Origin: Reyranella sp.
Lineage (GTDB): Bacteria; Pseudomonadota; Alphaproteobacteria; Reyranellales; Reyranellaceae
Assembly: GCA_017990895.1 (NCBI GenBank)
Contig: JAGNNA010000008.1
Span: 1 to 32,427, forward strand
Direction: 5' to 3'
DNA: 32,427 nt
The notes beneath the pieces were generated by a model. The model did not search any database. It was not told where the DNA came from and worked only from the letters and a program-made list of their open reading frames with translations. Position 1 is the stretch's first letter. Each line of letters starts with the position of its first letter. This document shows, piece after piece, positions 8,616 through 16,365 of this stretch. The translations under genes and the position numbers were made by a program.

Positions 8616-9697
8616 GCCGCGGATCGATCTCGATCAAGGGCGTCGGCAAGGAGTTCGGTACCACGACGGTGCTGGACGGGGTGGACCTTTCGGTCGAGGG
8701 CGGCAGTTTCGTCACCCTGCTCGGCCCCTCGGGATGCGGCAAGACCACCCTGCTGCGCCTGATCGCGGGCTTCCTCGACCCCAGCCGCGGCACCATCGCC
8801 ATCGACGGCGCGCCCATGCAGGGCGTGCCGCCGCGGCGCCGGCCGCTCGGCATGGTGTTCCAGAACCTGGCGCTGTTCCCGCATCTCGACGTCTTCGAGA
8901 ATGTGGCCTACGGCCTGCGGATCCGCGGCACGGCCGCGTCCGAGATCGCCGCCCGCGTCTCGCGCTTCCTGGGGCTGGTCGGGCTGGCCGGCTTCGAGCG
9001 GCGGCGCATCGGCCAGCTCTCCGGCGGCCAGAAGCAGCGGGTGGCGCTGGCGCGGTCGCTGGCGCTGGAGCCTTCGATCCTGCTGCTCGACGAGCCGCTG
9101 AGCGCGCTCGACCTGCAGCTTCGCCGCCAGCTGCAGGTCGAACTCAAGTCGATCCAGCGCCAGCTCGCCACGACCTTCGTGTTCGTCACGCACGACCAGG
9201 AGGAAGCGACGATGCTCTCCGACACGATCGTCGTGATGAATGGCGGGCACGTGCAGCAGGTCGGCACGCCCGGCGAAATCTATCGCCGTCCCGCCTCGCC
9301 CTTCGTCGCGCGCTTCGTCGGCGACATCAACATGATCGATGGCCGCGTCGAGGCGGTGGATGCCACAGCGGTCTCGGTGTCGGTCGCAGGACGGGCGATT
9401 TCCATTCCCCGCTCGTCGGTCGTCGGCACCGTGGCTGCCGGCCGCGCCTGCCAGCTCGCCTGCCGGCCCGAGTCGGTGCGGCTGGGCGGAACGCAGCCGG
9501 ACGCGCTGTCGATCGAAGCCCGCGTGACGGCATTGCATCGCCTCGGCCCGACCGTGAAGGCCGTACTCGACACGCCGCTGGGACCCCTGACTGCACTCTC
9601 CATGGCCGACGCGCCGCACGTAGCGGAACTCACCGAAGGAAAGACGGCGCATCTGTCGGTTCCGTCAGACACATTCACGCTCTTCGCCCCAACCTGA
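8612..9697 (+). CDS. ABC transporter ATP-binding protein, PotA-like
   Basis: ATPase of the plus-strand importer, 361 residues. Walker A GPSGCGKTT at residues 38-46, Q-loop FQNLALFPH at 83-91, signature LSGGQKQ at 136-142, Walker B ILLLDEP at 156-162, switch His H194 (VTHDQ). A TOBE-type C-terminal domain begins near residue 240. The GTG start at 8612 overlaps the stop of the binding-protein gene in GTGA; a long upstream extension of the same frame is an antisense-like shadow of that gene. The gene ends 10 bases before the amidase start, so transporter and amidase are one transcription unit. Confidence 0.92.
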   Translation: MSRGSISIKGVGKEFGTTTVLDGVDLSVEGGSFVTLLGPSGCGKTTLLRLIAGFLDPSRGTIAIDGAPMQGVPPRRRPLGMVFQNLALFPHLDVFENVAYGLRIRGTAASEIAARVSRFLGLVGLAGFERRRIGQLSGGQKQRVALARSLALEPSILLLDEPLSALDLQLRRQLQVELKSIQRQLATTFVFVTHDQEEATMLSDTIVVMNGGHVQQVGTPGEIYRRPASPFVARFVGDINMIDGRVEAVDATAVSVSVAGRAISIPRSSVVGTVAAGRACQLACRPESVRLGGTQPDALSIEARVTALHRLGPTVKAVLDTPLGPLTALSMADAPHVAELTEGKTAHLSVPSDTFTLFAPT

Positions 9698-9707
9698 AAG
9701 AACGATC

Positions 9708-11153
9708 ATGCCCGCTCAGGATTTCGCCGGCCGTACCGTCGCCGACCACGTAGAAGCCTTCGCCTCCGGCAAGGTTGCCGCACGCGACATTGTCGAGGGC
9801 CTGCTGGAGCGCACGAAGAGGGCCGAGCCTTTCAACCCGATCGCGACGCTCGATTCAGAGGGCGCCCGCGCCGCCGCCGACGCCCTCGACGCGCGGCGCA
9901 AGAACGGCGGGTCCTTCGGCGCGCTGGCCGCGGTGCCGGTCTCGGCCAAGGACCTGATCCTGACCAAAGGCCTGCGCACCGCCTTCGCCTCGGTCACCAT
10001 GAAGGACAACGTCCCGTCGATCGACGCCGAGGCGATTGCCCAGTGGCGCGCCGCAGACGCCGTCCTGTTCGCCAAGACGACGACGCCGGAGTTCGGCCAC
10101 AAGGTGCTGACCGACAGCCCCCTGCACGGCATCACGCGCAATCCGTGGAACCGCGAGCATACGAGCGGCGGGTCGAGCGGCGGTGCGGCCGTCTCGGTGG
10201 CGCTGGGCCTCGGCCCGATCGCCATGTCGACCGACGGCGCAGGCTCGGGCCGCATTCCGGCCGCCTGCTGCGGCGTCTATGGGCTGAAGGCGACGCTGGG
10301 CCGCGTGCCGCATGAAGTGCCGCCGGATCAGTTCGGCCAGCTCACCTATCTCGGCGTCATGGCGCGCCATCCGACAGATCTCGGCGCCGGCCTCGCCTCG
10401 ATGTCGGGGAGCCACCCCAACGATCCGTGGACCCTGGCCATCGGCCGCGAGCCCTTCGCCTGGCCTGACCAGAAGGTTGGCCATCCCATCGCCGGCAAGC
10501 GCATCACCGTGATCCGCCGCATGACCGGCGGCTATCTCGATCCGGACACCGAGGCCCGCCTCGATGCGGCGCTCTCCTTCCTCGACAAGCAGGGCGCGAA
10601 GATCAAGGAGCTGGACGGCCGCGAGATCGACTGGAAGCTCGACGTTGCGCGCATCATCCTGCGCGCCAACCAGATCGAGCGCTTCGCCGACATCCTGAAG
10701 AACCGCCGCGGCGAGCTCGATCCGTCCTTCGCCCGGACGCTGGACGAGGGCAACGCCGTCGACGTGGTGGCGCTGCGCCGCGCGCTGGTCGACCGCACCA
10801 CCGCCTTCAAGTCGGTTCAGCGCCTGTTCGCCGACTGCGACCTGCTGCTCACGCCGACCGTCGCCACGCCAGCGCCTCTCGCCACCCAGAACCAGTTCGA
10901 GCCACTGGTCGTCGACGGCAAGCCGCTCGGCGACCTGCGCTCCGCCTGGTACACCTACACGATCCCCTTCAACATGACCGGCCATCCGGCGATCTCGATC
11001 CCCTTCGGACACTCGAAGGCGGGCCTGCCGATCGGCATCCAGTTCGTGGCGCCGTGGTACGGCGAGGCACACCTCATCAACCTCGCCCAGGCCTTCGATG
11101 CCGAGACCGGCGCCTCGGCAGAGTTTCCCCCGGGCTTCGCGGCCGGCGCCTGA
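9708..11153 (+). CDS. Amidase (amidase-signature family)
   Basis: Cytoplasmic hydrolase of the amidase-signature family, cleaving a C-N amide bond to acid plus amine or ammonia; 481 residues, typical length. The Ser-cisSer-Lys triad is visible: K81 in VPVSAKDL, cis-Ser S156 in the GGSSGGA motif, and nucleophile S180 in STDGAGSGRIPAACCG; the S156-S180 spacing of 24 matches the family (as in FAAH). The usual GSDxGGSxRxPA reads STDGAGSGRIPA here, a small variation. No signal peptide. It lies between the ATPase and the permease genes of an importer operon, 10 bases after the first and 3 before the second, so it most likely acts on the imported amide. Specific substrate unknown; GatA is excluded by context. 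Confidence 0.9.
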   Translation: MPAQDFAGRTVADHVEAFASGKVAARDIVEGLLERTKRAEPFNPIATLDSEGARAAADALDARRKNGGSFGALAAVPVSAKDLILTKGLRTAFASVTMKDNVPSIDAEAIAQWRAADAVLFAKTTTPEFGHKVLTDSPLHGITRNPWNREHTSGGSSGGAAVSVALGLGPIAMSTDGAGSGRIPAACCGVYGLKATLGRVPHEVPPDQFGQLTYLGVMARHPTDLGAGLASMSGSHPNDPWTLAIGREPFAWPDQKVGHPIAGKRITVIRRMTGGYLDPDTEARLDAALSFLDKQGAKIKELDGREIDWKLDVARIILRANQIERFADILKNRRGELDPSFARTLDEGNAVDVVALRRALVDRTTAFKSVQRLFADCDLLLTPTVATPAPLATQNQFEPLVVDGKPLGDLRSAWYTYTIPFNMTGHPAISIPFGHSKAGLPIGIQFVAPWYGEAHLINLAQAFDAETGASAEFPPGFAAGA

Positions 11154-11156
11154 GAG

Positions 11157-11996
11157 ATGCGCGGCGCCACCTCTGCCCCGAGAAGCCTGAGCTGGCTGCT
11201 GCTGCCGGCCCTGCTGGTGCTCGCCCTGTTCCTGGGCTCGGTGGCGCTGCTCCTCTTCCATGCCTTCTGGGGCAAGGACGGCTTCTCGCTGGTTTACTTC
11301 CGGCAGATTCTCGACCGCGCCGACTATCACGACGTCTTCCTGCGCACCGTGTCGATCGCCGCCATCGTGGCGGTCGCCGCCGCGGTCCTGGCCTATCCCG
11401 TTGCCTGGCTGCTGTGGCGACTGCCGCGCTGGCGCAACGTGCTGCTGGTGATCGTGCTGGTGCCGTGGCTGGTCAGCCTGGTGGTGCGCACCTACGGCTG
11501 GCTGGTGATCCTGGGTCCCAAGGGCTTCCTCAACGAGACGCTGAAATGGGCGGGCGTCATCCAGTCGCCGCTGCCGCTGATCTTCAACGATCTCGGCGTG
11601 GTGATCGGCCTCACCCACGTGCTGATGCCCTTCTCCGTCATCGCCACGCTGTCCGTCCTGCTGCAGATCGACAACCGCCTGGAGGAAGCGAGCGAGTCGC
11701 TGGGTGCCGGCGGCTTCGAGACCTGGCGTCGCGTGGTGCTGCCGCTCTCATTGCCCGGCGTCTTCACCGGGCTCGGCATCACCTTCCTGACCTCGATGGG
11801 CGCCATCGTGACGCCGATCCTGCTGGGCGGCATCCGCCAGAAGATGGCCGGCACGCAGATCTATCAGGAGGTCGTCTACAACTTCAACATGAGCAAGGCG
11901 TCGGCCTGGGCGATCTGTCTGCTGCTGCTGAGTGGGCTGGGTCTCGCCCTCCTGCGCATGGTCGAGGCGGCCCTGGTGCCGAAGGCCGACCGATGA
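11157..11996 (+). CDS. ABC transporter permease, PotB-like
   Basis: Inner-membrane permease of the plus-strand importer, 279 residues. The first membrane segment is LSWLLLPALLVLALFLGSVALLL; further segments follow, with the PotB-type block VIVLVPWLVSLVVRTYGWLV near residue 100. The EAA loop reads ASESLGAGGFETWRRVVLPL. The start at 11157 lies three bases after the amidase stop (TGA-GAG-ATG), so the gene is probably translated by re-initiation. Its stop overlaps the next start (ATGA). Together with the following gene it forms the transmembrane channel. Confidence 0.9.
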   Translation: MRGATSAPRSLSWLLLPALLVLALFLGSVALLLFHAFWGKDGFSLVYFRQILDRADYHDVFLRTVSIAAIVAVAAAVLAYPVAWLLWRLPRWRNVLLVIVLVPWLVSLVVRTYGWLVILGPKGFLNETLKWAGVIQSPLPLIFNDLGVVIGLTHVLMPFSVIATLSVLLQIDNRLEEASESLGAGGFETWRRVVLPLSLPGVFTGLGITFLTSMGAIVTPILLGGIRQKMAGTQIYQEVVYNFNMSKASAWAICLLLLSGLGLALLRMVEAALVPKADR

Positions 11997-12793
11997 ACGC
12001 CCCGATCCTGAGACTGGGCCGCGCCGCGTCGTTCGCGCTGCTGCTGTTCCTGCCCCTGCCGATCGTGGTGATCGGCGCCACCTCGTTCGCCGCCGCCGGC
12101 TATCTGAGATTTCCACCGAGCGAACTCAGCCTGCGCTGGTACGCCGAGGCCGCCACCGATCCGCGCTGGATCGAGGCCTTCGTCACCAGTCTCGGCATCG
12201 CGGCCGTGGTGTCGGTGCTCGTCACCGCCATCGCCTTCGCCGGCGCCTATGCCTGTCACCGGCTGCGGCCACGCTGGCTGCCGGCCTTCGAGCTGGCGGT
12301 CATGTCGCCGCTCTTCTTTCCGCACGCCGCGCTGGGCGTCGCCCTGGTGAACGTGCTGGCGATGGCGGGCTATCTCGGCTCGGCCACCGGCATCGTGATC
12401 GCCCATATCGTCTGCACCCTGCCCTTCGCCTGGCGTCCGATCGTCGTCGCCCTGCAGCGCATCGACGGCGAGATCGTCGAGGCGGCATCCCTGCTGGGCG
12501 CGGACGAGCGCCGCATCGCGCTCGGCATCGCTCTGCCACTCGCCCGCTCCGGCCTCGTCACCGCGCTGCTTTTCTCGTTCATCATCTCATTCGACGAGGT
12601 GACGATCACGATGTTCCTCACCGGTCCGCAGGTTACGACCCTGCCGGTCCAGATCTATGCCTTCATCCAGGAGAATGCCTCGCCGGTGCTGGCGGCGATC
12701 TCGACCGCAACCGTCGTCGTGACACTGGTGGTGGTGATGCTGTTGGAGCGGCTGATCGGCCTCGAATTCTTCGTGGCCCATGACCCGGCCTAG
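11993..12793 (+). CDS. ABC transporter permease, PotC-like
   Basis: Second permease of the plus-strand importer, 266 residues and about six membrane segments. Segment one is ASFALLLFLPLPIVVIGATS, followed by the PotC-type periplasmic stretch LSLRWYAEAATDPRW. The EAA loop is AASLLGADERRIALGIALPL, and a SFIISFDEVTITMFLTGP block is characteristic of PotC-like subunits. The start ATG overlaps the preceding stop (ATGA). It is the last gene of this operon and is followed by a row of hairpins. An overlapping alternative frame from 11932 has no membrane segments and is a shadow. Confidence 0.9.
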   Translation: MNAPILRLGRAASFALLLFLPLPIVVIGATSFAAAGYLRFPPSELSLRWYAEAATDPRWIEAFVTSLGIAAVVSVLVTAIAFAGAYACHRLRPRWLPAFELAVMSPLFFPHAALGVALVNVLAMAGYLGSATGIVIAHIVCTLPFAWRPIVVALQRIDGEIVEAASLLGADERRIALGIALPLARSGLVTALLFSFIISFDEVTITMFLTGPQVTTLPVQIYAFIQENASPVLAAISTATVVVTLVVVMLLERLIGLEFFVAHDPA

Positions 12794-12810
12794 CTTTCGA
12801 GAATCATTTG

Positions 12811-12933
12811 CCTCCCCATTCGAATGGGGAGGTGTCGGCGCATTACGCCGACGGAGGGGTCAGGACTTTGGCATCGGCAAGCATGACCCCATCGCCCCGT
12901 ATGACGGGGCACTTCCCCATCTGAATGGGGAAG
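12811..12933. repeat. Array of palindromes between convergent genes
   Basis: Several inverted repeats follow one another: a perfect 22-base palindrome CCTCCCCATTCGAATGGGGAGG (12811-12832); GTCGGCG/CGCCGAC (12834-12852); GGGGTCA/TGACCCC (12856-12862 and 12884-12890); GCCCCGT/ACGGGGC (12894-12910); and CTTCCCCAT/ATGGGGAAG (12912-12933). The first and last are near-copies of one another. The array lies between the ends of the convergent permease (12793) and LysR (12957) genes, so it can end transcription from both sides. Units of this CCTCCCC...GACGGAGGGGTCA type look like a dispersed alphaproteobacterial repeat. Confidence 0.8.
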
Positions 12934-12956
12934 AGGATGACAATGACGCTCGGCTG

Positions 12957-13856
12957 CTATGCCCAACCCTTCGCCTTCATGTGGGCCTTCACGGCGTCGA
13001 GGAACGCGTCGGCCAGCCGCGAGGGCTTGCGATGGCGCGGTCGCATCGCGCGAAAGAGATAGCGGATGCGCGGCTCGAACGGCACGACGGCGATGCCGGC
13101 GCCGAGATAGTCGCGGGCGGTGAACGGGTCGACGATCGAGACGCCGAGGCCGCGCGCGGCGAGCGCGCAGGCATCGGCGGAGGAGTAGACGTCGATCTGC
13201 AGCTGGCGCTCGATCCTCTCCTGCTCGAAGGCGGCATCGACCAGATGGCGCATGCGGCCGTCGAGCGGGAAGGACAGGAAGCGTTCGCCGCGCAGGTCGG
13301 CGGGGCGGATCACCTTGCGCCGCGCCAGCCGATGGCCGCCCGGCAGCACGCAGACCGCCGCCGCGCGGCTCAGCTCCTCCGTGACCATCGCCGGATGCTC
13401 GAACGGCATCATCGAGAAGCCGAGGTCGATCTGCTGGTCGATCATCTTCTGGTTGATGTAGGTCGAGCTGCGGACCTGAAATACGATGTGAGCCTTGGTG
13501 TGGCGCTTCATGAAGGTGGCCATGACGTCGGGCAGGACGCTGCGGCCGAGCGCCGGCGTCGAATAGATCAGCAGGTCGCCGACCTGGCGCTCGCGGATCT
13601 CGCGCGCCACCTCGGTCACGCGCTCGAGGCTGTGATAGAGCCGGGCCACTTCCTGTTCGAGAAGCCGGGCCTCGCTGGTCGGCGCCAGCCGCCGCTTGAT
13701 GCGGGTGAACAGCGGGTAGCCGATCTCGTGCTCCAGTCCCGCCAGGATCTTGCTCACCGCCGGCTGCGAGACGCCCAGCCGCTCCGCCGCGGCCGTCACC
13801 GTCCCGTGCGCCATGATGGCGCGAAAGGCTTCGAGCTGACGCGACGTGATCATCAT
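12957..13856 (-). CDS. LysR-family transcriptional regulator
   Basis: DNA-binding regulator of 299 residues, usual length. The N-terminal winged helix-turn-helix is at about residues 3-62 (SRQLEAFRAIMAHGTVTAAA then LGVSQPAVSKILAGLEHEIG). A periplasmic-binding-like effector domain fills the rest, beginning near residue 93 (GDLLIYSTPALGRSVLP). The gene is divergent from the oxidase operon at 13955, the classic LysR arrangement, and convergent with the second importer operon. It probably responds to a substrate or product of this catabolic island and controls the oxidase-peptidase-binding-protein genes and its own gene; control of the importer is possible. Two adjacent ATGs (13856, 13853) could both start translation. 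The effector domain does not identify the ligand. Confidence 0.92.
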   Translation of the reverse strand: MMITSRQLEAFRAIMAHGTVTAAAERLGVSQPAVSKILAGLEHEIGYPLFTRIKRRLAPTSEARLLEQEVARLYHSLERVTEVAREIRERQVGDLLIYSTPALGRSVLPDVMATFMKRHTKAHIVFQVRSSTYINQKMIDQQIDLGFSMMPFEHPAMVTEELSRAAAVCVLPGGHRLARRKVIRPADLRGERFLSFPLDGRMRHLVDAAFEQERIERQLQIDVYSSADACALAARGLGVSIVDPFTARDYLGAGIAVVPFEPRIRYLFRAMRPRHRKPSRLADAFLDAVKAHMKAKGWA

Positions 13857-13890
13857 AACCTCGACGACTTAACTTCATCGGACAATGACT

Positions 13891-13919
13891 TTGACCGTCT
13901 CGCCGCTCAAGCCTTTACT
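13891..13919 (+). promoter_or_regulatory. Candidate sigma-70 promoter of the oxidase operon
   Basis: TTGACC (13891-13896) and TTTACT (13914-13919) are separated by 17 bases. The -35 matches the consensus at 5 of 6 positions and the -10 at 4 of 6. Transcription would begin near 13926, which favours the ATG at 13955 over that at 13931 as the oxidase start. I found no clear T-N11-A LysR box in the short gap; the region 13857-13890 is where it would be expected. Confidence 0.45.
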
Positions 13920-13954
13920 TACTCCTGTCAATGTTTCTGCTTGTGAGCCCTGTT

Positions 13955-15280
13955 ATGCCTGCGGTTAACCAGTCGCTCTTCTCCAGTGACTTCAAGGACG
14001 AACCCTATTGGTGGCAGGCATTCCGTCCGCAAGCCATCACCGCGCCGTCGCTGCCCGCCCGCACCGACGTCGTGGTCGTCGGCGGCGGCTATGCGGGTCT
14101 CGCCACGGCGCGGGCGCTGGCCGATGGCGGCGTGCAGAGCGTCGTGCTGGAAGCCGACGAGTTCGGCGCCGGCGCCTCGACGCGCAGCGGCGGCGCGCTC
14201 AGCGCCGGCCTGTCGATCGGCAAGAGCTTCACCGGACGCACGCTCGACTATTCACCCGAACTGGTGCGCGACGTGGTCGGTTGGGCGATCGACGCCTATC
14301 GCGCGCTGATCGACCTGGTCGAGCAGGAAGGGATCGACTGCCATCTCGAGCAGCGCGGCCGGTTTCTCGGCGCCTGCGCGGCCTCGCACTACGAAGGCCT
14401 GCGCACGCGCTTCGCCAAGCTGCGCGACGGCGGCGCCACCGACTGCCGCCTGATCACCCGCGAGGAGCAGCGCGAGGAGATCGGCAGCGACTTCTATCAC
14501 GGCGGCATGGTCTTCGAGAGCGCGGGCAAGCTGCATCCCGCCCTGTTCTATGGCGGCCTTCTGGCGGCGGTGCGTCGCCGCAATTCGGTGATCCTCGCGA
14601 GCCATTGCCGCGCCACCGGCCTCGCCCGCGACGGCGAGGGCTGGCGGGTCAGCACCAGCATGGGCGAGGTCCGGGCGCGCCACGTCGTCGTCGCCACCAA
14701 CGGCTACACGTCCGGCGTCACGCCCCGGCTGCAGAAGCGGCTGGTGCCGATCGCGAGCCACATCATCGCCACCGAGGAACTGCCCGCCGATCTGATCCGC
14801 GAACTCTGCCCCAAGGGCCGCACCTTCTCCGAGACGCGGCGCGTGCTGCACTACTACCGCATCTCGCCCGACGGGAAGCGCGTGATCTTCGGCGGCCGCG
14901 CCCGCTTCACCGAGATCCCCGGAGAGCTGCGCGCCCAGCTGCTCCACCAGTCGCTCGTCGAGCGTTTCCCGCAGCTTGCCGACACCAAGGTCACGCACAC
15001 CTGGCAGGGCAATGTCGCCTTCACCTACGACGCGCTGCCGCACGCGGGCGAACTCGACGGGCTGCACTTCGTCCTGGGCTGCAACGGTTCGGGCGTGTCG
15101 ATGATGCCGTTCCTCGGCAACGCGATGGGCCAGTCGATCGCCGGACGCCTGCGTGGCAAGGTGCCGTTCGCCGGCACGGCGCTGCCGCCCATCCCGCTCT
15201 ACTCCGGCAAGCCGTGGTTTCTGCCGGTGATCGGCGGCGCCTTCCGCGCCCTCGACTATATCGACGAGAAGGTCAGATGA
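13955..15280 (+). CDS. FAD-dependent oxidoreductase (DAO family), second copy
   Basis: Flavoprotein amine/amino-acid oxidase of the DAO superfamily, 441 residues. The FAD-binding Rossmann motif VVVVGGGYAGLATA lies at residues 39-52, followed by an acidic E at the end of strand 2 and by the GAGASTRSGG motif. The C-terminal GCNGSGVSMMPFLG motif closes the FAD site. It is a clear paralogue of the oxidase at 2214-3545; the two are nearly alignable end to end and strongest in the region around IASHIIATEELP. The start at 13955 (MPAVNQSLFSS) aligns with the paralogue's start; an in-frame ATG at 13931 is too close to the predicted transcription start. Its stop overlaps the next start (ATGA), coupling it to the M14-like peptidase. 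The reaction class is inferred from the family; the substrate is unknown. Confidence 0.88.
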   Translation: MPAVNQSLFSSDFKDEPYWWQAFRPQAITAPSLPARTDVVVVGGGYAGLATARALADGGVQSVVLEADEFGAGASTRSGGALSAGLSIGKSFTGRTLDYSPELVRDVVGWAIDAYRALIDLVEQEGIDCHLEQRGRFLGACAASHYEGLRTRFAKLRDGGATDCRLITREEQREEIGSDFYHGGMVFESAGKLHPALFYGGLLAAVRRRNSVILASHCRATGLARDGEGWRVSTSMGEVRARHVVVATNGYTSGVTPRLQKRLVPIASHIIATEELPADLIRELCPKGRTFSETRRVLHYYRISPDGKRVIFGGRARFTEIPGELRAQLLHQSLVERFPQLADTKVTHTWQGNVAFTYDALPHAGELDGLHFVLGCNGSGVSMMPFLGNAMGQSIAGRLRGKVPFAGTALPPIPLYSGKPWFLPVIGGAFRALDYIDEKVR

Positions 15281-16356
15281 GCGCCGCATTCTTCTCCGCC
15301 GACTACGAGGAGGCGCGGCAGCGCTTTCTGGATGCCGCGGCCAAGGCCGGCGCCGCCGTGCAGCATCACGTCCATCCGGCGAAGGGCGCGTCGGGCGAGG
15401 AGATCGCCACCGACACGGCGCTGTTCGGTCCCGCCGACGCCGCCAAGCTGTTCATCGTGAGCTCGGGCACGCACGGCCCCGAGGGCTTCGCCGGCTCGGC
15501 CTGCCAGCTTTCGCTGCTGAACGACGAGCTGGCGCGGCGCGCGGCCGATCGCGGCATCGCGCTGCTGCTCATCCATGCGGTCAATCCCTACGGCTTCTCG
15601 CATCTCAAGCGGACCAACGAGGACAACATCGACCTCAACCGCAACTTCAACGATTTCTCGACGCCCTATCCCGACAATCCGGTCTACGAGCAGATCCACG
15701 ACCTGCTGGTGCCGGCGCAGTGGCCTCCCTCGGCGGACAACGAGGAACGGCTGGCCGACGCGATGGCGCGCCTTGCCGGGCAACGCAATCCCGGTGTTTC
15801 CAGCGGACAGGCCAGACATGCCGACGGGCTTTTCTACTGCGGCACGGCGCCGGCCTGGAGCAACGGCACGATCCGCTCGATCCTGCGCGCTCATGGCGGG
15901 AACAGGCGCCACATCGCCTGGATCGACGTCCATACCGGCCTCGGTCCGTATGGCCATGGCGAGAAGATCTTCGGCCGCCATTCCGAGGAGACGACGCGCC
16001 GCGCCAGGGCCTGGTGGGGCAGCGACCTGATCGTCAGCACGGCGGGCGAATCCGTCTCGCCGCGCACGGTCGGCCACATCACCGGCTGCGCGCCGGAGGA
16101 ATGTCCGGGCGTAGCGATCACGCCGACGACGCTGGAATACGGCACCGTGCCCAATCCCGTTGTGCGCCACGCGCTGCGCGGCGAGGCCTGGCTGGCGGGT
16201 CATCCTGATGCACCCGCGGCTCTGGCGAAGGACATCCGGCGCGTCGTGCGGGACGCCTTCTTCGTCGATGCCGACGACTGGAAAGGCATGATCCTCGGTC
16301 AGTTCCGAGCCCAGGCCCTGCAAACGATAAACGGACTCGCAAATGAACAAGTCTAG
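15277..16356 (+). CDS. M14-like zinc metallopeptidase, DUF2817 family
   Basis: A 359-residue protein of the DUF2817 group, related to zinc carboxypeptidases and aspartoacylase/succinylglutamate desuccinylase. Likely zinc ligands are H66 and E69 in SSGTHGPEGFAGS and H219 in WIDVHTGLGPYG; N121-R122 of DLNRNFND matches the substrate carboxylate-binding NR motif, and E287 in TTLEYGT is in the place of the catalytic glutamate. So it should hydrolyse an amide or peptide bond next to a carboxylate. There is no signal peptide, so it works in the cytoplasm. Its start overlaps the oxidase stop, and a binding-protein gene follows 9 bases later. The natural substrate of this family is, as far as I know, not established; a role in trimming an imported conjugate is inference. 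Confidence 0.82.
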   Translation: MSAAFFSADYEEARQRFLDAAAKAGAAVQHHVHPAKGASGEEIATDTALFGPADAAKLFIVSSGTHGPEGFAGSACQLSLLNDELARRAADRGIALLLIHAVNPYGFSHLKRTNEDNIDLNRNFNDFSTPYPDNPVYEQIHDLLVPAQWPPSADNEERLADAMARLAGQRNPGVSSGQARHADGLFYCGTAPAWSNGTIRSILRAHGGNRRHIAWIDVHTGLGPYGHGEKIFGRHSEETTRRARAWWGSDLIVSTAGESVSPRTVGHITGCAPEECPGVAITPTTLEYGTVPNPVVRHALRGEAWLAGHPDAPAALAKDIRRVVRDAFFVDADDWKGMILGQFRAQALQTINGLANEQV

Positions 16357-16365
16357 GGAGGAACC

